A DNA stretch of 33,040 bases, taken from contig JACRAT010000009.1 in the NCBI GenBank assembly GCA_016234685.1, forward strand, positions 1 to 33,040, written 5' to 3'. Both the position numbers and the translations under genes were made by a program. Positions 1 through 8,699 of the stretch are shown here, piece by piece (the stretch's first letter is position 1; each line of letters starts with the position of its first letter). The notes under the pieces are model-generated. The model did not search any database. It saw only the letters and a program-made list of their open reading frames with translations, and was not told the origin of the DNA. The stretch is from Nitrosomonadales bacterium. Its GTDB lineage: Bacteria > Pseudomonadota > Gammaproteobacteria > Burkholderiales > Gallionellaceae.

Positions 1-1
1 C

Positions 2-499
2 ACCGAAGTGCGCAACCTCGCCCAACGCTCCGCCGCTGCCGCGAAAGAGATCAAAGGCCTGATCGGCGACTCAGTGGACAAAGTCAAAGTCGGCACCGAC
101 CTAGTCGACAAAGCGGGCAAGACCATGGAAGAGGTCGTCACCGCAGTCAAGCGCGTGACCGACATCATGGCCGAGATCAGCGCCGCCTCGACCGAACAAA
201 GCGCCGGCATCGAACAAGTCAACCAAGCCATCAGCCAGATGGACGACGTGACCCAGCAGAACGCCGCCTTGGTCGAACAAGCCGCAGCCGCAGCCGAGTC
301 GATGGAGGAGCAGGCGCAAACGATGAATGCGTTAATGGCGACCTTCCGTTTGCCCGGCGGTTCATCGGCCAGACCAGCGCTGAGTGCGCCGCGCAAGCAG
401 TTGGCGAGCCGCGCAAGCAGTGCGTCGCCATCCCGTTCCAGCAAGGCGTTGCCAGCCAAGCCGAGTGGACAAAGCGATGAGGAGTGGGAAGAATTCTGA
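2..499 (+). CDS. Methyl-accepting chemotaxis protein, C-terminal part (5' end outside window)
   Basis: This is the end of a chemoreceptor whose cytoplasmic tip binds CheA and CheW and whose helices are methylated by CheR. The frame is open from the first bases of the window, so the apparent start at position 8 is internal. The visible part begins just after the receptor hairpin tip ([20 protein letters not shown]), followed by the returning helix with the [13 protein letters not shown] and [14 protein letters not shown] segments typical of the family. A tail of roughly 45 residues rich in Ser, Ala, Pro and Lys follows. The protein ends in EEWEEF, which fits the xWxxF pentapeptide that tethers CheR or CheB to some receptors. 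cheR starts 25 bp downstream, so receptor and adaptation enzymes are probably co-transcribed. Ligand domain and membrane segments are not visible. Confidence 0.95.
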   Translation, partial: TEVRNLAQRSAAAAKEIKGLIGDSVDKVKVGTDLVDKAGKTMEEVVTAVKRVTDIMAEISAASTEQSAGIEQVNQAISQMDDVTQQNAALVEQAAAAAESMEEQAQTMNALMATFRLPGGSSARPALSAPRKQLASRASSASPSRSSKALPAKPSGQSDEEWEEF

Positions 500-524
500 A
501 GTTGAGTAAATTGGTAAGAAAATT

Positions 525-1430
525 ATGACACGTCAGGATGAGGCGATAACCGCCGGGCGCGAATTTCATTTTACGTCGCAAGATTTTCAGCGCGTGCGCA
601 AACTGATCTACGATCATGCCGGTATCTCGCTTTCGGAGAGCAAGCAGGAGTTGGTCTACAGTCGTTTGTCGCGCCGTTTGCGGGCGACCGGGATCAAGAC
701 TTTTGCGGAATATCTGAATCGCCTTGAGAAAGGTGACGAGGAGGAGTGGGAGGCGTTCACCAATTCGTTGACGACCAATCTGACGGCGTTCTTCCGCGAG
801 GCGCATCACTTCCCGATGCTGGCGGATTATCTGCGTGCGCATCGGGGGCATCCTATCGTGCTGTGGTGTTCGGCAGCTTCCACCGGGGAGGAGCCGTATT
901 CGATGGCGATCACCGCCGCCGAGGTGTTCGGCACGCTGACGCCGCCGGTCACCATCATCGCTAGCGATCTGGATACGCATGTGCTGGAGCAGGCGCGGAT
1001 GGGCGTCTATCCCGAAGAGCGGGTGAGCAAGATGGACCCGGATCTGGTGAAGCGCTATTTTCTGCGCGGAACCGGCAGCCACGCCGGAAAAGTGCGGGTG
1101 CGGGAGGAGTTGCGCAACCTCATCACCTTCCGGCAGATCAATCTGTTGCATGACGATTGGCCGCTCAGGTCGCCGCTGGACATCATTTTTTGCCGCAATG
1201 TGATGATCTATTTCGATAAGCCGACGCAACTCCAGATCCTGAAGAAGTTCGTGCCCTTGCTTCGTAGCGATGGTTTGATGTTCGCCGGGCATTCGGAGAA
1301 TTTCTATCATGCCGAGGACTTGTTCAAGCTGCGCAGCAAGACGGTCTATGAACTGGCTCCGAAACTGAAGGCGCAGCGTCACCACGAGGAAAGCCGGGCG
1401 CGCGGGGGGCATCATGCGGACAGACCATAG
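525..1430 (+). CDS. cheR: Chemotaxis protein methyltransferase CheR
   Basis: CheR transfers methyl groups from S-adenosylmethionine to glutamates of chemoreceptors, setting adaptation. The 301-residue protein has the N-terminal helical domain (about residues 10-80) and then the SAM-binding Rossmann domain. Visible signatures are NLTAFFRE (about 85-92), the SAM-binding loop WCSAASTGEEPYS (about 114-126) and IFCRNVMIYFD in the C-terminal half, where CheR enzymes carry a conserved FCRNVxIYF block. The length is normal. The ATG at 525 has only a weak ribosome site, but the protein begins as CheR proteins usually do. The last 17 bp overlap cheD in another frame, consistent with translational coupling. 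The neighbouring receptor carries a CheR-docking-like C-terminus. Confidence 0.96.
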   Translation: MTRQDEAITAGREFHFTSQDFQRVRKLIYDHAGISLSESKQELVYSRLSRRLRATGIKTFAEYLNRLEKGDEEEWEAFTNSLTTNLTAFFREAHHFPMLADYLRAHRGHPIVLWCSAASTGEEPYSMAITAAEVFGTLTPPVTIIASDLDTHVLEQARMGVYPEERVSKMDPDLVKRYFLRGTGSHAGKVRVREELRNLITFRQINLLHDDWPLRSPLDIIFCRNVMIYFDKPTQLQILKKFVPLLRSDGLMFAGHSENFYHAEDLFKLRSKTVYELAPKLKAQRHHEESRARGGHHADRP

Positions 1431-2028
1431 CTACGAGGAGACTCGTTCGCCCAATCTGTATTTCGATAGGAACTTCAATATCGAATCAGTCAAGATCCTG
1501 CCTGGCGAGTTTTATGTGACGGCGCGCGACATGGCGCTGGTGACGGTGTTGGGTTCCTGCGTGGCGGCATGTATCCGGGATCGTGAAAGCGGCATCGGCG
1601 GCATGAACCATTTTATGTTGCCTGACGTGAAGAACGACGCTGGCAGTCCGGTGGGAACCTCGGCCCGCTATGGCACCTACGCCATGGAAATGATGATTAA
1701 CCAGTTGCTCAAGATCGGTGCGCGCCGCTCCAATCTGCAAGCCAAGGTGTTCGGTGGCGGCAGCGTGTTGCGCGGGTTCACGGTGGCGAATGTGGGTGAG
1801 CGCAACGCTGAGTTCGTGCAGGATTATCTGCGCACCGAGGGTATTAGCCTCGTCGCGCAGGATATGCTCGACGTCTATCCGCGCAAGGTATATTTCTTTC
1901 CGCGTACCGGGAAAGTACTGGTGAAAAAGCTCAAAGACGTGCATAACGATACGATCATTGAACGTGAACAAACTTACAGCTCTCGCCTCAAGGCGGCAGA
2001 TGTGCAAGGCGAAGTGGAGTTGTTTTAA
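1414..2028 (+). CDS. cheD: Chemoreceptor glutamine deamidase CheD
   Basis: CheD deamidates specific receptor glutamines to glutamates, creating methylation sites. In some species it also partners CheC. The 204-residue protein shows the expected catalytic set: Thr44 and Cys49 in VTVLGSCV, and His66 in GGMNHFMLP. The FGGG motif follows ([10 protein letters not shown]). The start at 1414 lies within the end of cheR, preceded by a G-rich ribosome site, and the stop overlaps the cheB start in TAATG. Gene order cheR-cheD-cheB is common in proteobacteria. The N-terminal 25 residues before the core are slightly longer than in minimal CheD proteins. No CheC is visible in this window. Confidence 0.95.
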   Translation: MRTDHSYEETRSPNLYFDRNFNIESVKILPGEFYVTARDMALVTVLGSCVAACIRDRESGIGGMNHFMLPDVKNDAGSPVGTSARYGTYAMEMMINQLLKIGARRSNLQAKVFGGGSVLRGFTVANVGERNAEFVQDYLRTEGISLVAQDMLDVYPRKVYFFPRTGKVLVKKLKDVHNDTIIEREQTYSSRLKAADVQGEVELF

Positions 2029-3116
2029 TGCTGGATAACACAGTCCCCAAACGTAAAATCAAGGTGTTGATCGTCGATGATTCGGCACTGGTGCGTAGCA
2101 TCCTCAAGGAAGTGGTCAATAGTCATACGGACATGGAGGCCGTGGCGGTCGCCAGCAATCCTTTGCAGGCGCGCGAACTCATCAAGGCTCTCAACCCCGA
2201 TGTGTTGACGCTGGATGTGGAAATGCCACAGATGGATGGTCTGACCTTCCTAGAAAAACTGATGCGGTTGCGTCCCATGCCGGTGTTGATGATCTCCAGT
2301 TTGACCGAGCGTAGCTCCGAAGCGGCCTTGCGGGCACTGGAACTAGGCGCGGTGGACTTTCTTCCCAAGCCCAAGCTGGGCGTGGCCGATGGTCTGCGTG
2401 CTTATGCCGACGAGATCGCCGAAAAGATACGCGCCGCATATGCGACGCATCCTGCCCGTCGCTCCGGTACGGCGAAGGAGGCGACCAAGGTCTTGCCTCT
2501 GGTGGGCAGTCGCATCACTTCTACAGAAAAGCTGATCCTTGTCGGTGCCTCGACGGGGGGGACGGAGGCGATACGCGCTTTCCTCGAACCCATGCCTGCC
2601 GATGCTCCGGCCATCCTCATCACTCAGCACATGCCGGAGGCGTTCACCAAGTCGTTCGCTGCGCGCCTGAACGGGTTGTGCCGCATTACGGTGAAAGAGG
2701 CGGAAGACAACGAACGGGTGCTGCCGGGCCATGCTTATATTGCGCCGGGGTACTCTCATCTACTGCTCAAACGCAGCGGGGCGAACTATGTCACCGAACT
2801 GAGTCAAGCGCCGCCGGTCAATCATCACCGGCCTTCGGTGGAGGTGCTGTTCCGTTCGGCGGCGCAACAGGCCGGAAAGAGCGTCATCGGTGTGATGCTG
2901 ACCGGCATGGGCAAGGACGGCGCCAATGCCATGCTGGAGATGCGTCAGGCGGGAGCCTACAATTTTGCTCAGGACGAGGCGACCTGTGTAGTATTCGGTA
3001 TGCCACGCGAGGCCATCGCCGTGGGCGCGGTCGATGAGATCGTGCCGATACAGGAAATGACGAAACATGTGCTGGATCGGCTGTCGCTGACAGGCGGTTT
3101 GAATACGCGGGTTTGA
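2028..3116 (+). CDS. cheB: Chemotaxis response regulator protein-glutamate methylesterase CheB
   Basis: CheB removes receptor methyl groups and is activated by phosphotransfer from CheA. The 362-residue protein has an N-terminal receiver domain (about 10-125) with the acidic pair D17/D18 and phospho-acceptor D63 in LDVEMP. A linker follows, then the methylesterase domain from about residue 165. The catalytic triad is visible: Ser175 in GASTGG, His201 in TQHMP and Asp297 in GMGKDGA. The ATG shares one base with the cheD stop codon (TAATG), so translation is probably coupled. The length is normal and all key residues are present. Confidence 0.97.
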   Translation: MLDNTVPKRKIKVLIVDDSALVRSILKEVVNSHTDMEAVAVASNPLQARELIKALNPDVLTLDVEMPQMDGLTFLEKLMRLRPMPVLMISSLTERSSEAALRALELGAVDFLPKPKLGVADGLRAYADEIAEKIRAAYATHPARRSGTAKEATKVLPLVGSRITSTEKLILVGASTGGTEAIRAFLEPMPADAPAILITQHMPEAFTKSFAARLNGLCRITVKEAEDNERVLPGHAYIAPGYSHLLLKRSGANYVTELSQAPPVNHHRPSVEVLFRSAAQQAGKSVIGVMLTGMGKDGANAMLEMRQAGAYNFAQDEATCVVFGMPREAIAVGAVDEIVPIQEMTKHVLDRLSLTGGLNTRV

Positions 3117-3129
3117 ACGGGAGAAAATC

Positions 3130-3438
3130 ATGGAAACCAATGTAAAGATTGCAAGCAACATCGCTACCATCGAAGTGCGTGGCCGTTTCGATTTCAGTAC
3201 CCACCGCAATTTTCGCGAGATGTACGAACACATTTTGCAGAATCCGCAGATCGCCTCCATCGATGTCAACTTGGCGGGCGTGGATTACATGGACAGTTCG
3301 GCCTTGGGGATGCTGCTGATGTTGCGTGAACGGGCGCAAGCCGCCAAAAAGGAAGTCGTGCTGTGCAAGCCGAACTCCACGGTCGCTCAGATTCTGGACA
3401 TCGCCAACTTTCCCAAGCTATTCACAATCAGAAACTGA
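3130..3438 (+). CDS. STAS-domain anti-sigma factor antagonist, HsbA-like
   Basis: This is a 102-residue single-domain STAS protein. Such proteins switch partners according to phosphorylation of one serine. The conserved loop reads YMDSSALGML, with the phosphorylatable serine in DSSALG. A good ribosome site (GGGAGA) precedes the ATG, and the gene begins 13 bp after cheB. It is followed at once by a receiver/phosphatase/kinase fusion, the arrangement known for HsbA and HsbR in Pseudomonas aeruginosa, where HsbA interacts with the anti-sigma factor FlgM. flgM is also present about 10 kb downstream here. The family call is firm. The HsbA role is inference from context. Confidence 0.85.
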   Translation: METNVKIASNIATIEVRGRFDFSTHRNFREMYEHILQNPQIASIDVNLAGVDYMDSSALGMLLMLRERAQAAKKEVVLCKPNSTVAQILDIANFPKLFTIRN

Positions 3439-3460
3439 GCGGCGCAGACACGGAGCAAAA

Positions 3461-5179
3461 ATGATGGAAGATCAGGGCCTGCGCATATTGGTGGTGGACG
3501 ATACACGCTCCAATCGTGTGGTGCTTCAGGCCATGCTGAGCAAGATGGGGCATCAGTCCATCCTCGCGGAAAGTGGCGAGGAGGCGCTGGCTCTGTTCCG
3601 TGAGAGTCAGCCGGATTTGGCGCTGGTGGATGTGATGATGCCGGGTATGGATGGCTATCAGACGGTACAAGCGATGCGCCGGCTGGCGGACACTTGGGTT
3701 CCGGTCATCTTCGTCAGTGCGATGGGGCAGAACGAGGACATCGTGCGCGGCATCCAAGCCGGGGCGGACGACTATCTGACCAAGCCGGTGAATTACGGCA
3801 TTTTGCAGGCCAAGATCGACGCGCTGCACGAACGTATCAAAATGTCGCGCCAATTGGCCAAGCAGAATCGACTGCTGCTCGACTACCACGACAAGACGCG
3901 CGAAGAGGGGGCGATCGCGCTGGATTTCATGCGTCGCTTGGCTGCGCTGGACAAGATCAACGATCCGCTGGTGAATTTTCACCTGCAACCCGCCGAAGAC
4001 TTCAGCGGCGACTTGATCGCCGTGGCGCGTACGCCGGCTGGTCAGTTGCATGTGCTGCTGGCCGATAGCACAGGGCATGGGCTGACGGCTGCGCTGGCGG
4101 TGATGCCGGTGTTGCAGCCATTCCATACCATGTCCTCCAAGGGTTTTAGCTTGGCTGCCATTGCTGCCGAGATCAATCGCAAGGTCAAGGAATATCTGCC
4201 GCAGAATCGCTTCGTTGCGGCCAGCATTCTGGCGCTGGACATCGAAGACCGGATGATCGGGGTGTGGAACGGCGGTTGTCCGCCGGTTGTGGTGCTGGAT
4301 CAGCAGGGAGAGATCGCCTGGCAGTTCAAATCCAGTCACGTGCCGATGGGGATATTCCGTCCCGACGATTTCGACGACAAGATCGAATGGTATTACTACG
4401 GCGATACGCCTTGTCAGGTGCTGATGTCGTCGGACGGCGCGGTCGATTGCGCGGACCACCGGAGCTTGGAAGCCGGGATGGGGCTGATGCTGGATTCGAT
4501 GAAGTCCGGGGCGAGTGCAGGCCGCTTGGGACAGCTAGTCAATATGTTGCAAACCAAGCTGGGTGATGGGTCGGCATTGGACGACATCGCATTGATTCTG
4601 GTTGATTGCCCGCTGGATGAGTTTGATAGCCGCGACCAACAGTCGTCCCGGCAGATTCCACAGCAAGGGCAGATGGTCGCTGCGCTGACGGATAGCAGTT
4701 GGCAGTTCTCGCTCAAGCTGACGGCTGCGCAATTGAAGCGGCTGGATGCTGTGCCGCTGTTGCTCAATCTCATCAATCAGATCGAGCCGGATAACAGCGA
4801 CGTGGCGGGCAAGCTGTTCCTCATCATGTCGGAGCTGTTCAATAACGCGCTGGATCACGGCGTGCTCAAGCTCGATTCTTCGTTGAAGCACGACCCCGAA
4901 GGCATGGAGCGTTATTTCGATGAGCGCGCTGCCCGGTTGAAGCAACTGGAGGTCGGTGAGATCGAGATCGGTCTGGCGCGGGCAGAATACGCCGGGCGTC
5001 CGTGCATCCGGGTTCGAGTCAAGGATAGTGGGCAAGGTTTCGATGTCAGTGTGCTGCATCTGGATATCGAGGTGAGTACGCGTCGTCATGGTCGCGGCGT
5101 CGCCCTCGTGCGCAGTCTGGTCAGCGAACTGCATTTCAACAGCAACGGCACTGAGGTCGAGGCCAGTTTGGTTTTGTAA
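3461..5179 (+). CDS. Response regulator with PP2C phosphatase and HATPase domains, HsbR-like
   Basis: This fused signalling protein likely sets the phosphorylation of the adjacent STAS protein. The ATG at 3461 is chosen because GGAG lies five bases before it. A longer frame upstream overlaps the STAS gene and has no such site. The 572 residues comprise a receiver domain (about 5-125; phospho-acceptor D57 in LVDVMMPGMDG, lysine in LTKPVN), then a coiled linker. A SpoIIE/RsbU-type PP2C phosphatase follows (about 175-385), with metal-binding aspartates in FSGDL, LADSTGHG, SSDGAVD and LDDIALI. Last is a GHKL ATPase/kinase domain (about 450-572), with ELFNNALDHG, DSGQGFD and HGRGVALVRSL. This order matches P. 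aeruginosa HsbR. Phosphatase and kinase on one chain could drive the switch both ways; that is inferred. Confidence 0.85.
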   Translation: MMEDQGLRILVVDDTRSNRVVLQAMLSKMGHQSILAESGEEALALFRESQPDLALVDVMMPGMDGYQTVQAMRRLADTWVPVIFVSAMGQNEDIVRGIQAGADDYLTKPVNYGILQAKIDALHERIKMSRQLAKQNRLLLDYHDKTREEGAIALDFMRRLAALDKINDPLVNFHLQPAEDFSGDLIAVARTPAGQLHVLLADSTGHGLTAALAVMPVLQPFHTMSSKGFSLAAIAAEINRKVKEYLPQNRFVAASILALDIEDRMIGVWNGGCPPVVVLDQQGEIAWQFKSSHVPMGIFRPDDFDDKIEWYYYGDTPCQVLMSSDGAVDCADHRSLEAGMGLMLDSMKSGASAGRLGQLVNMLQTKLGDGSALDDIALILVDCPLDEFDSRDQQSSRQIPQQGQMVAALTDSSWQFSLKLTAAQLKRLDAVPLLLNLINQIEPDNSDVAGKLFLIMSELFNNALDHGVLKLDSSLKHDPEGMERYFDERAARLKQLEVGEIEIGLARAEYAGRPCIRVRVKDSGQGFDVSVLHLDIEVSTRRHGRGVALVRSLVSELHFNSNGTEVEASLVL

Positions 5180-5198
5180 ATAAGTCATAAATCCCGCC

Positions 5199-5240
5199 TT
5201 ATTCGTCCGATTGATTTGACGACGAATTCTGATAATGGCC
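5199..5240 (+). promoter_or_regulatory. Shared flagellar cis-element upstream of flhB
   Basis: This 42-bp block matches the block at 8585-8626 before flhF at 33 of 42 positions without gaps, although the surroundings differ. It contains an inverted repeat, ATTCGT (5201-5206) and ACGAAT (5222-5227), with half-site starts 21 bp apart. A TTTGACGACGA core (5215-5225) and a -10-like GATAAT (5231-5236) follow. No good -35 box sits 17 bp before GATAAT, which suggests an activator-dependent promoter. The regulator is unknown; FlhDC or FleQ are candidates. Confidence 0.6.
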
Positions 5241-5259
5241 ATGGTGAGTGGAGTCGGAC

Positions 5260-6411
5260 ATGGCCGAAGATAGCGATCTAGAAAAAACAGAACAGCCCTC
5301 AGAACGACGACTTGAGAAAGCGCGTGAAGAGGGACAGATAGCTCGCTCGCGCGAGCTATCGACGTTCGCGATTCTGCTGGCGGGCGGTGCGGGCATCTGG
5401 CTGATGGGTGGGATGCTGACCGACAACATGATTCGCTTGCTGCGCACAGGGCTGACGCTGGATTCCACTCTGGCTTTTCACACCGAGTTGCTGTTGCCGC
5501 ATCTCTATAATCTTTCCTCCCATGCACTGCTGGCTTTCTTGCCGCTGTTGACTCTGCTGCTAGCCGTGGCGGCTTTCGCGCCCATGTTGTTGAGTGGCTG
5601 GATGTTCAGCGCTCAAGCGTTGCAACCCAAATTCTCCCGCCTGAATCCTGCCTCTGGTTTGGGGCGGATGTTCTCCTCGCATGGCTTGATCGAATTGGCC
5701 AAGGCTGTTCTGAAATCGCTGCTGGTGGGCGGTATCGGTGCGTGGGTGATTTGGCACAACAAAGATACGGTGATGTTGCTGGCGACCGAGCCGGTCAGCG
5801 CATCCATCGCGCATTTGGGCAGTTTGGTGTGGAGTTGCTTCGCTGCCATCATGGCGGGCATGTTGCTTATCGCCATGATAGATGTGCCGTTCCAGATGTA
5901 CGAGCACACCAAGCGTCTGAAGATGACCAAGGAAGAGGTGCGTCAGGAAGCCAAGGAGACCGAGGGCGATCCTCAGGTCAAGGGCCGCATCCGCAGTATG
6001 CAGCGCGAGATCGCTCGCCGTCGCATGATGGCCGCGATCCCGACCGCCGATGTCGTGGTCACCAACCCGACGCATTTTGCCGTGGCCTTGCGCTACGCTG
6101 AGGACGGAATGCGTGCCCCTATCGTGGTCGCTAAGGGGACTGAGCTGACGGCGGCGCGCATCCGCGAGATCGCCAAGGAGCACAACATCCCCATCCTAGA
6201 AGCGCCACCATTGGCACGTGCGCTGTACAAACATTGCGAACTTGAGCAGTCCATCCCCGAGGCGCTTTATACTGCGGTCGCCGAGGTGCTGGCTTATGTC
6301 TACCAGCTACGTCGCTATCAGAAAGTCGGGGGGGTACTGCCGCAGGAACCCGGAGAATTGCAAGTTCCTGTCGAGTTAGACCCGCTGCATAACGTACAAG
6401 GACGTGCTTGA
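5260..6411 (+). CDS. flhB: Flagellar biosynthesis protein FlhB
   Basis: FlhB is an inner-membrane part of the flagellar type III export gate and controls the switch from rod/hook to filament substrates. The ATG at 5260 is chosen over a GTG four codons earlier. It has GGAG six bases upstream and gives the classic start MAEDSDLEKTEQPSERR. The 383 residues have four membrane segments between about 30 and 210. A cytoplasmic domain follows with the self-cleavage motif NPTH at 269-272, where the chain is cut between Asn and Pro. The length is normal for the family. The stop codon overlaps the flhA start, so the two are translationally coupled. Confidence 0.97.
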   Translation: MAEDSDLEKTEQPSERRLEKAREEGQIARSRELSTFAILLAGGAGIWLMGGMLTDNMIRLLRTGLTLDSTLAFHTELLLPHLYNLSSHALLAFLPLLTLLLAVAAFAPMLLSGWMFSAQALQPKFSRLNPASGLGRMFSSHGLIELAKAVLKSLLVGGIGAWVIWHNKDTVMLLATEPVSASIAHLGSLVWSCFAAIMAGMLLIAMIDVPFQMYEHTKRLKMTKEEVRQEAKETEGDPQVKGRIRSMQREIARRRMMAAIPTADVVVTNPTHFAVALRYAEDGMRAPIVVAKGTELTAARIREIAKEHNIPILEAPPLARALYKHCELEQSIPEALYTAVAEVLAYVYQLRRYQKVGGVLPQEPGELQVPVELDPLHNVQGRA

Positions 6412-8498
6412 TGGATCTGTTGTTGAAGTTGCAAAACCTGATTAAGCGTGCCGGGCTGCGCACGCTGGCAGGGCCGGTGCTGATCGTGATGATCCTCGGC
6501 ATGATGGTGTTGCCGCTGCCGCCGTTCCTGCTCGACATCCTGTTCACCTTCAACATCGCCATCGCTATCATGGTGCTGCTGGTCAGCATGAATACCACCA
6601 AGCCGCTGGATTTCGCAGTGTTCCCGACTGTGCTGCTGATTACTACGCTGCTGCGTTTGTCGCTGAACGTGGCTTCTACCCGGATCGTGCTGTTGGAAGG
6701 CCACACCGGCCCGGATGCGGCGGGCAAGGTGATCGAGTCGTTCGGTCACTTCTTGGTCGGCGGCAACTATGCCGTCGGCATCGTGGTGTTCTCGATTCTG
6801 GTGGTCATCAATTTCGTGGTCATCACCAAGGGCGCTGGGCGTATCGCCGAAGTGGGCGCACGGTTCACTCTGGATGCGATGCCGGGCAAGCAGATGGCGA
6901 TTGACGCCGACCTCAACGCCGGGCTGATCGGCGAGGACGTGGCGCGCAAGCGCCGTGCCGAGATCGCGCAGGAAGCCGATTTCTACGGGGCGATGGATGG
7001 TGCATCGAAGTTCGTGCGCGGCGATGCCGTGGCCGGCATCATCATTCTGCTCATCAATATCATCGGCGGTTTCGTGGTCGGCGTGTTGCAGCACGATCTG
7101 GATGTGGCGACCGCCGCCAAGTATTACACCTTGCTCACCATCGGCGACGGGCTGGTGGCGCAGATCCCTGCGCTGGTGATCTCCACCGCAGCTGGTATCG
7201 TGGTCAGCCGGGTGGCATCGGAAGAGAACATCGGGCAGCAGCTCATCGGGCAGTTGTTCAGCCAGCCGCAGGTGCTGGTGCTGACCGGTGTCATCATTAT
7301 CATGATGGGCATGATCCCGGGGATGCCGCACTTCGCCTTCTTGCTGTTGGGCGGTGCACTGTCCGGTCTGGCTTGGCATCTATATCAGCGGGCGGAGAAA
7401 GCCCAAGCGCCTCAGCAGGCCGCGCCGCCGCAAGCGGCTGTCTCGTCTGAGTCTCCCGAGGCGAGTTGGGAGGATGTGGCGCAGGTGGATGTGCTGGGGC
7501 TAGAGGTCGGCTACCGGCTGATCGCCATGGTGGACAAGACGCAGGACGGCGACTTGCTGCGTCGCATCAAGGGTATCCGCAAGAAATTCACTCAAGACAT
7601 CGGCTTTTTGCCACCGCCGGTGCATATCCGCGATAACTTGGATCTGCGCCCCAATGGCTATCGCATTACGCTGAAAGGGGCGGAGATCGGTTCGGGCGAG
7701 GCTTATCCGCAGATGTTTCTGGCGATCAATCCCGGCAATGTGATGGGTGATCTGCCCGGCACGCCGACCAAAGACCCGGCCTTTGGTCTGCCTGCTGTCT
7801 GGGTGGATGCGGCGATGCGTGAGCAGGCGCAGGGTTTCGGCTATACCGTGGTCGATGCCAGCACGGTGGTGGCGACCCATCTCAGCCATCTGATCCACCT
7901 GAATTCCGCCGAGTTGCTGGGGCGTCAGGAAGTGCAGCAGTTGCTGGATCATTTGGCCAAGATCGCGCCCAAGTTGGCGGAAGACTTGATCCCCAAACTG
8001 TTGCCGCTCTCCAGTGTGCAGAAAGTGATGCAGAATCTGCTCGACGAGGGGATGCACATCCGCGATATGCGCACCATCATCGAGACGCTGGCGGAGTACG
8101 CGCCGCAGACGCAGGACACCCAGCACCTCACCGCGCTGGTGCGCATCGCGCTTGGGCCAGCCATCGTCCAGCAATATTGCTCGTCGGCGCCGGAGTTGCA
8201 GGTCATCGGTATGGACAAGGAGCTGGAGTACATCCTGATGCAGGCGATGCAGTCCGGCGGCGGCAATTCGGCCATCGAGCCGGGGTTGGCCGATACCTTG
8301 TTGCGCGAGGCCCGTTCGGCGACCCAGTTGCAGGAGCAGATGGGTTTACCCACCGTGCTGCTGGTTCCGGGGGCGATCCGTGACCTGATGGCGCGCTTTC
8401 TGAAACGGGCCTTGCCGCAACTGCGGGTGATCTCGCACGAGGAAGTCCCCGGCTTCAAATCGGTGCGTGTCACAGCGACGGTCGGCGGTCGCGGCTGA
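6411..8498 (+). CDS. flhA: Flagellar biosynthesis protein FlhA
   Basis: FlhA is the largest export-gate protein. Its membrane part uses the proton gradient and its cytoplasmic ring docks chaperone-substrate complexes. The ATG at 6411 shares a base with the flhB stop and has AAGGA upstream, so the TTG one codon earlier is not needed. The 695 residues show about eight membrane segments in the first half. The family signature lies between them (RFTLDAMPGKQMAIDADL and DADLNAGLIGEDVARKRR). The soluble C-terminal domain runs from about residue 350 to the end. All regions are present and the length is normal. The gene ends 201 bp before flhF, where a separate regulatory element is found. Confidence 0.97.
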   Translation: MDLLLKLQNLIKRAGLRTLAGPVLIVMILGMMVLPLPPFLLDILFTFNIAIAIMVLLVSMNTTKPLDFAVFPTVLLITTLLRLSLNVASTRIVLLEGHTGPDAAGKVIESFGHFLVGGNYAVGIVVFSILVVINFVVITKGAGRIAEVGARFTLDAMPGKQMAIDADLNAGLIGEDVARKRRAEIAQEADFYGAMDGASKFVRGDAVAGIIILLINIIGGFVVGVLQHDLDVATAAKYYTLLTIGDGLVAQIPALVISTAAGIVVSRVASEENIGQQLIGQLFSQPQVLVLTGVIIIMMGMIPGMPHFAFLLLGGALSGLAWHLYQRAEKAQAPQQAAPPQAAVSSESPEASWEDVAQVDVLGLEVGYRLIAMVDKTQDGDLLRRIKGIRKKFTQDIGFLPPPVHIRDNLDLRPNGYRITLKGAEIGSGEAYPQMFLAINPGNVMGDLPGTPTKDPAFGLPAVWVDAAMREQAQGFGYTVVDASTVVATHLSHLIHLNSAELLGRQEVQQLLDHLAKIAPKLAEDLIPKLLPLSSVQKVMQNLLDEGMHIRDMRTIIETLAEYAPQTQDTQHLTALVRIALGPAIVQQYCSSAPELQVIGMDKELEYILMQAMQSGGGNSAIEPGLADTLLREARSATQLQEQMGLPTVLLVPGAIRDLMARFLKRALPQLRVISHEEVPGFKSVRVTATVGGRG

Positions 8499-8584
8499 CG
8501 CCTTCCCCATATTCGGGCGCGAGTTCTGCGCGCTTTCGACTCGTCTGCGCTGGCTTGCTGCCGAATAGCGCGGGAAACCCCCCC

Positions 8585-8626
8585 TTAATCGTTGCAATGG
8601 TTTGACGACGATTCCTGATAATGACC
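8585..8626 (+). promoter_or_regulatory. Shared flagellar cis-element upstream of flhF
   Basis: This block aligns without gaps to 5199-5240 before flhB at 33 of 42 positions. The dyad here is AATCGT (8587-8592) and ACGATT (8608-8613), with the same 15-bp gap as in the flhB copy. The one internal base that differs in the left arm is matched by the complementary change in the right arm. TTTGACGACGA lies at 8601-8611 and GATAAT at 8617-8622. It lies 74 bp before the flhF ATG. The regulator is unknown. Confidence 0.6.
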
Positions 8627-8699
8627 ACAACTGCAAGAAGTCGTGGCAGCCGCATCGGTGGATGCAAGCTGCCGTAACTCAAAATGGTGGAGGTGGAAC

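Noticed and set aside
231-1415. Long - strand frame opposite the receptor end and cheR
   Set aside because: It spans two real + strand genes with clear motifs and has low-complexity Arg/His composition.
5215-5236. TTGACG and GATAAT before flhB (and the same before flhF) read as a sigma-70 promoter
   Set aside because: The two boxes are only 9 bp apart, far from the required 16-18. They are better explained as an operator core plus a -10 box.
8510-8567. Inverted repeat TATTCGG/CCGAATA after flhA
   Set aside because: Seven bases 44 bp apart with no T-run. It could easily arise by chance and is not a terminator.
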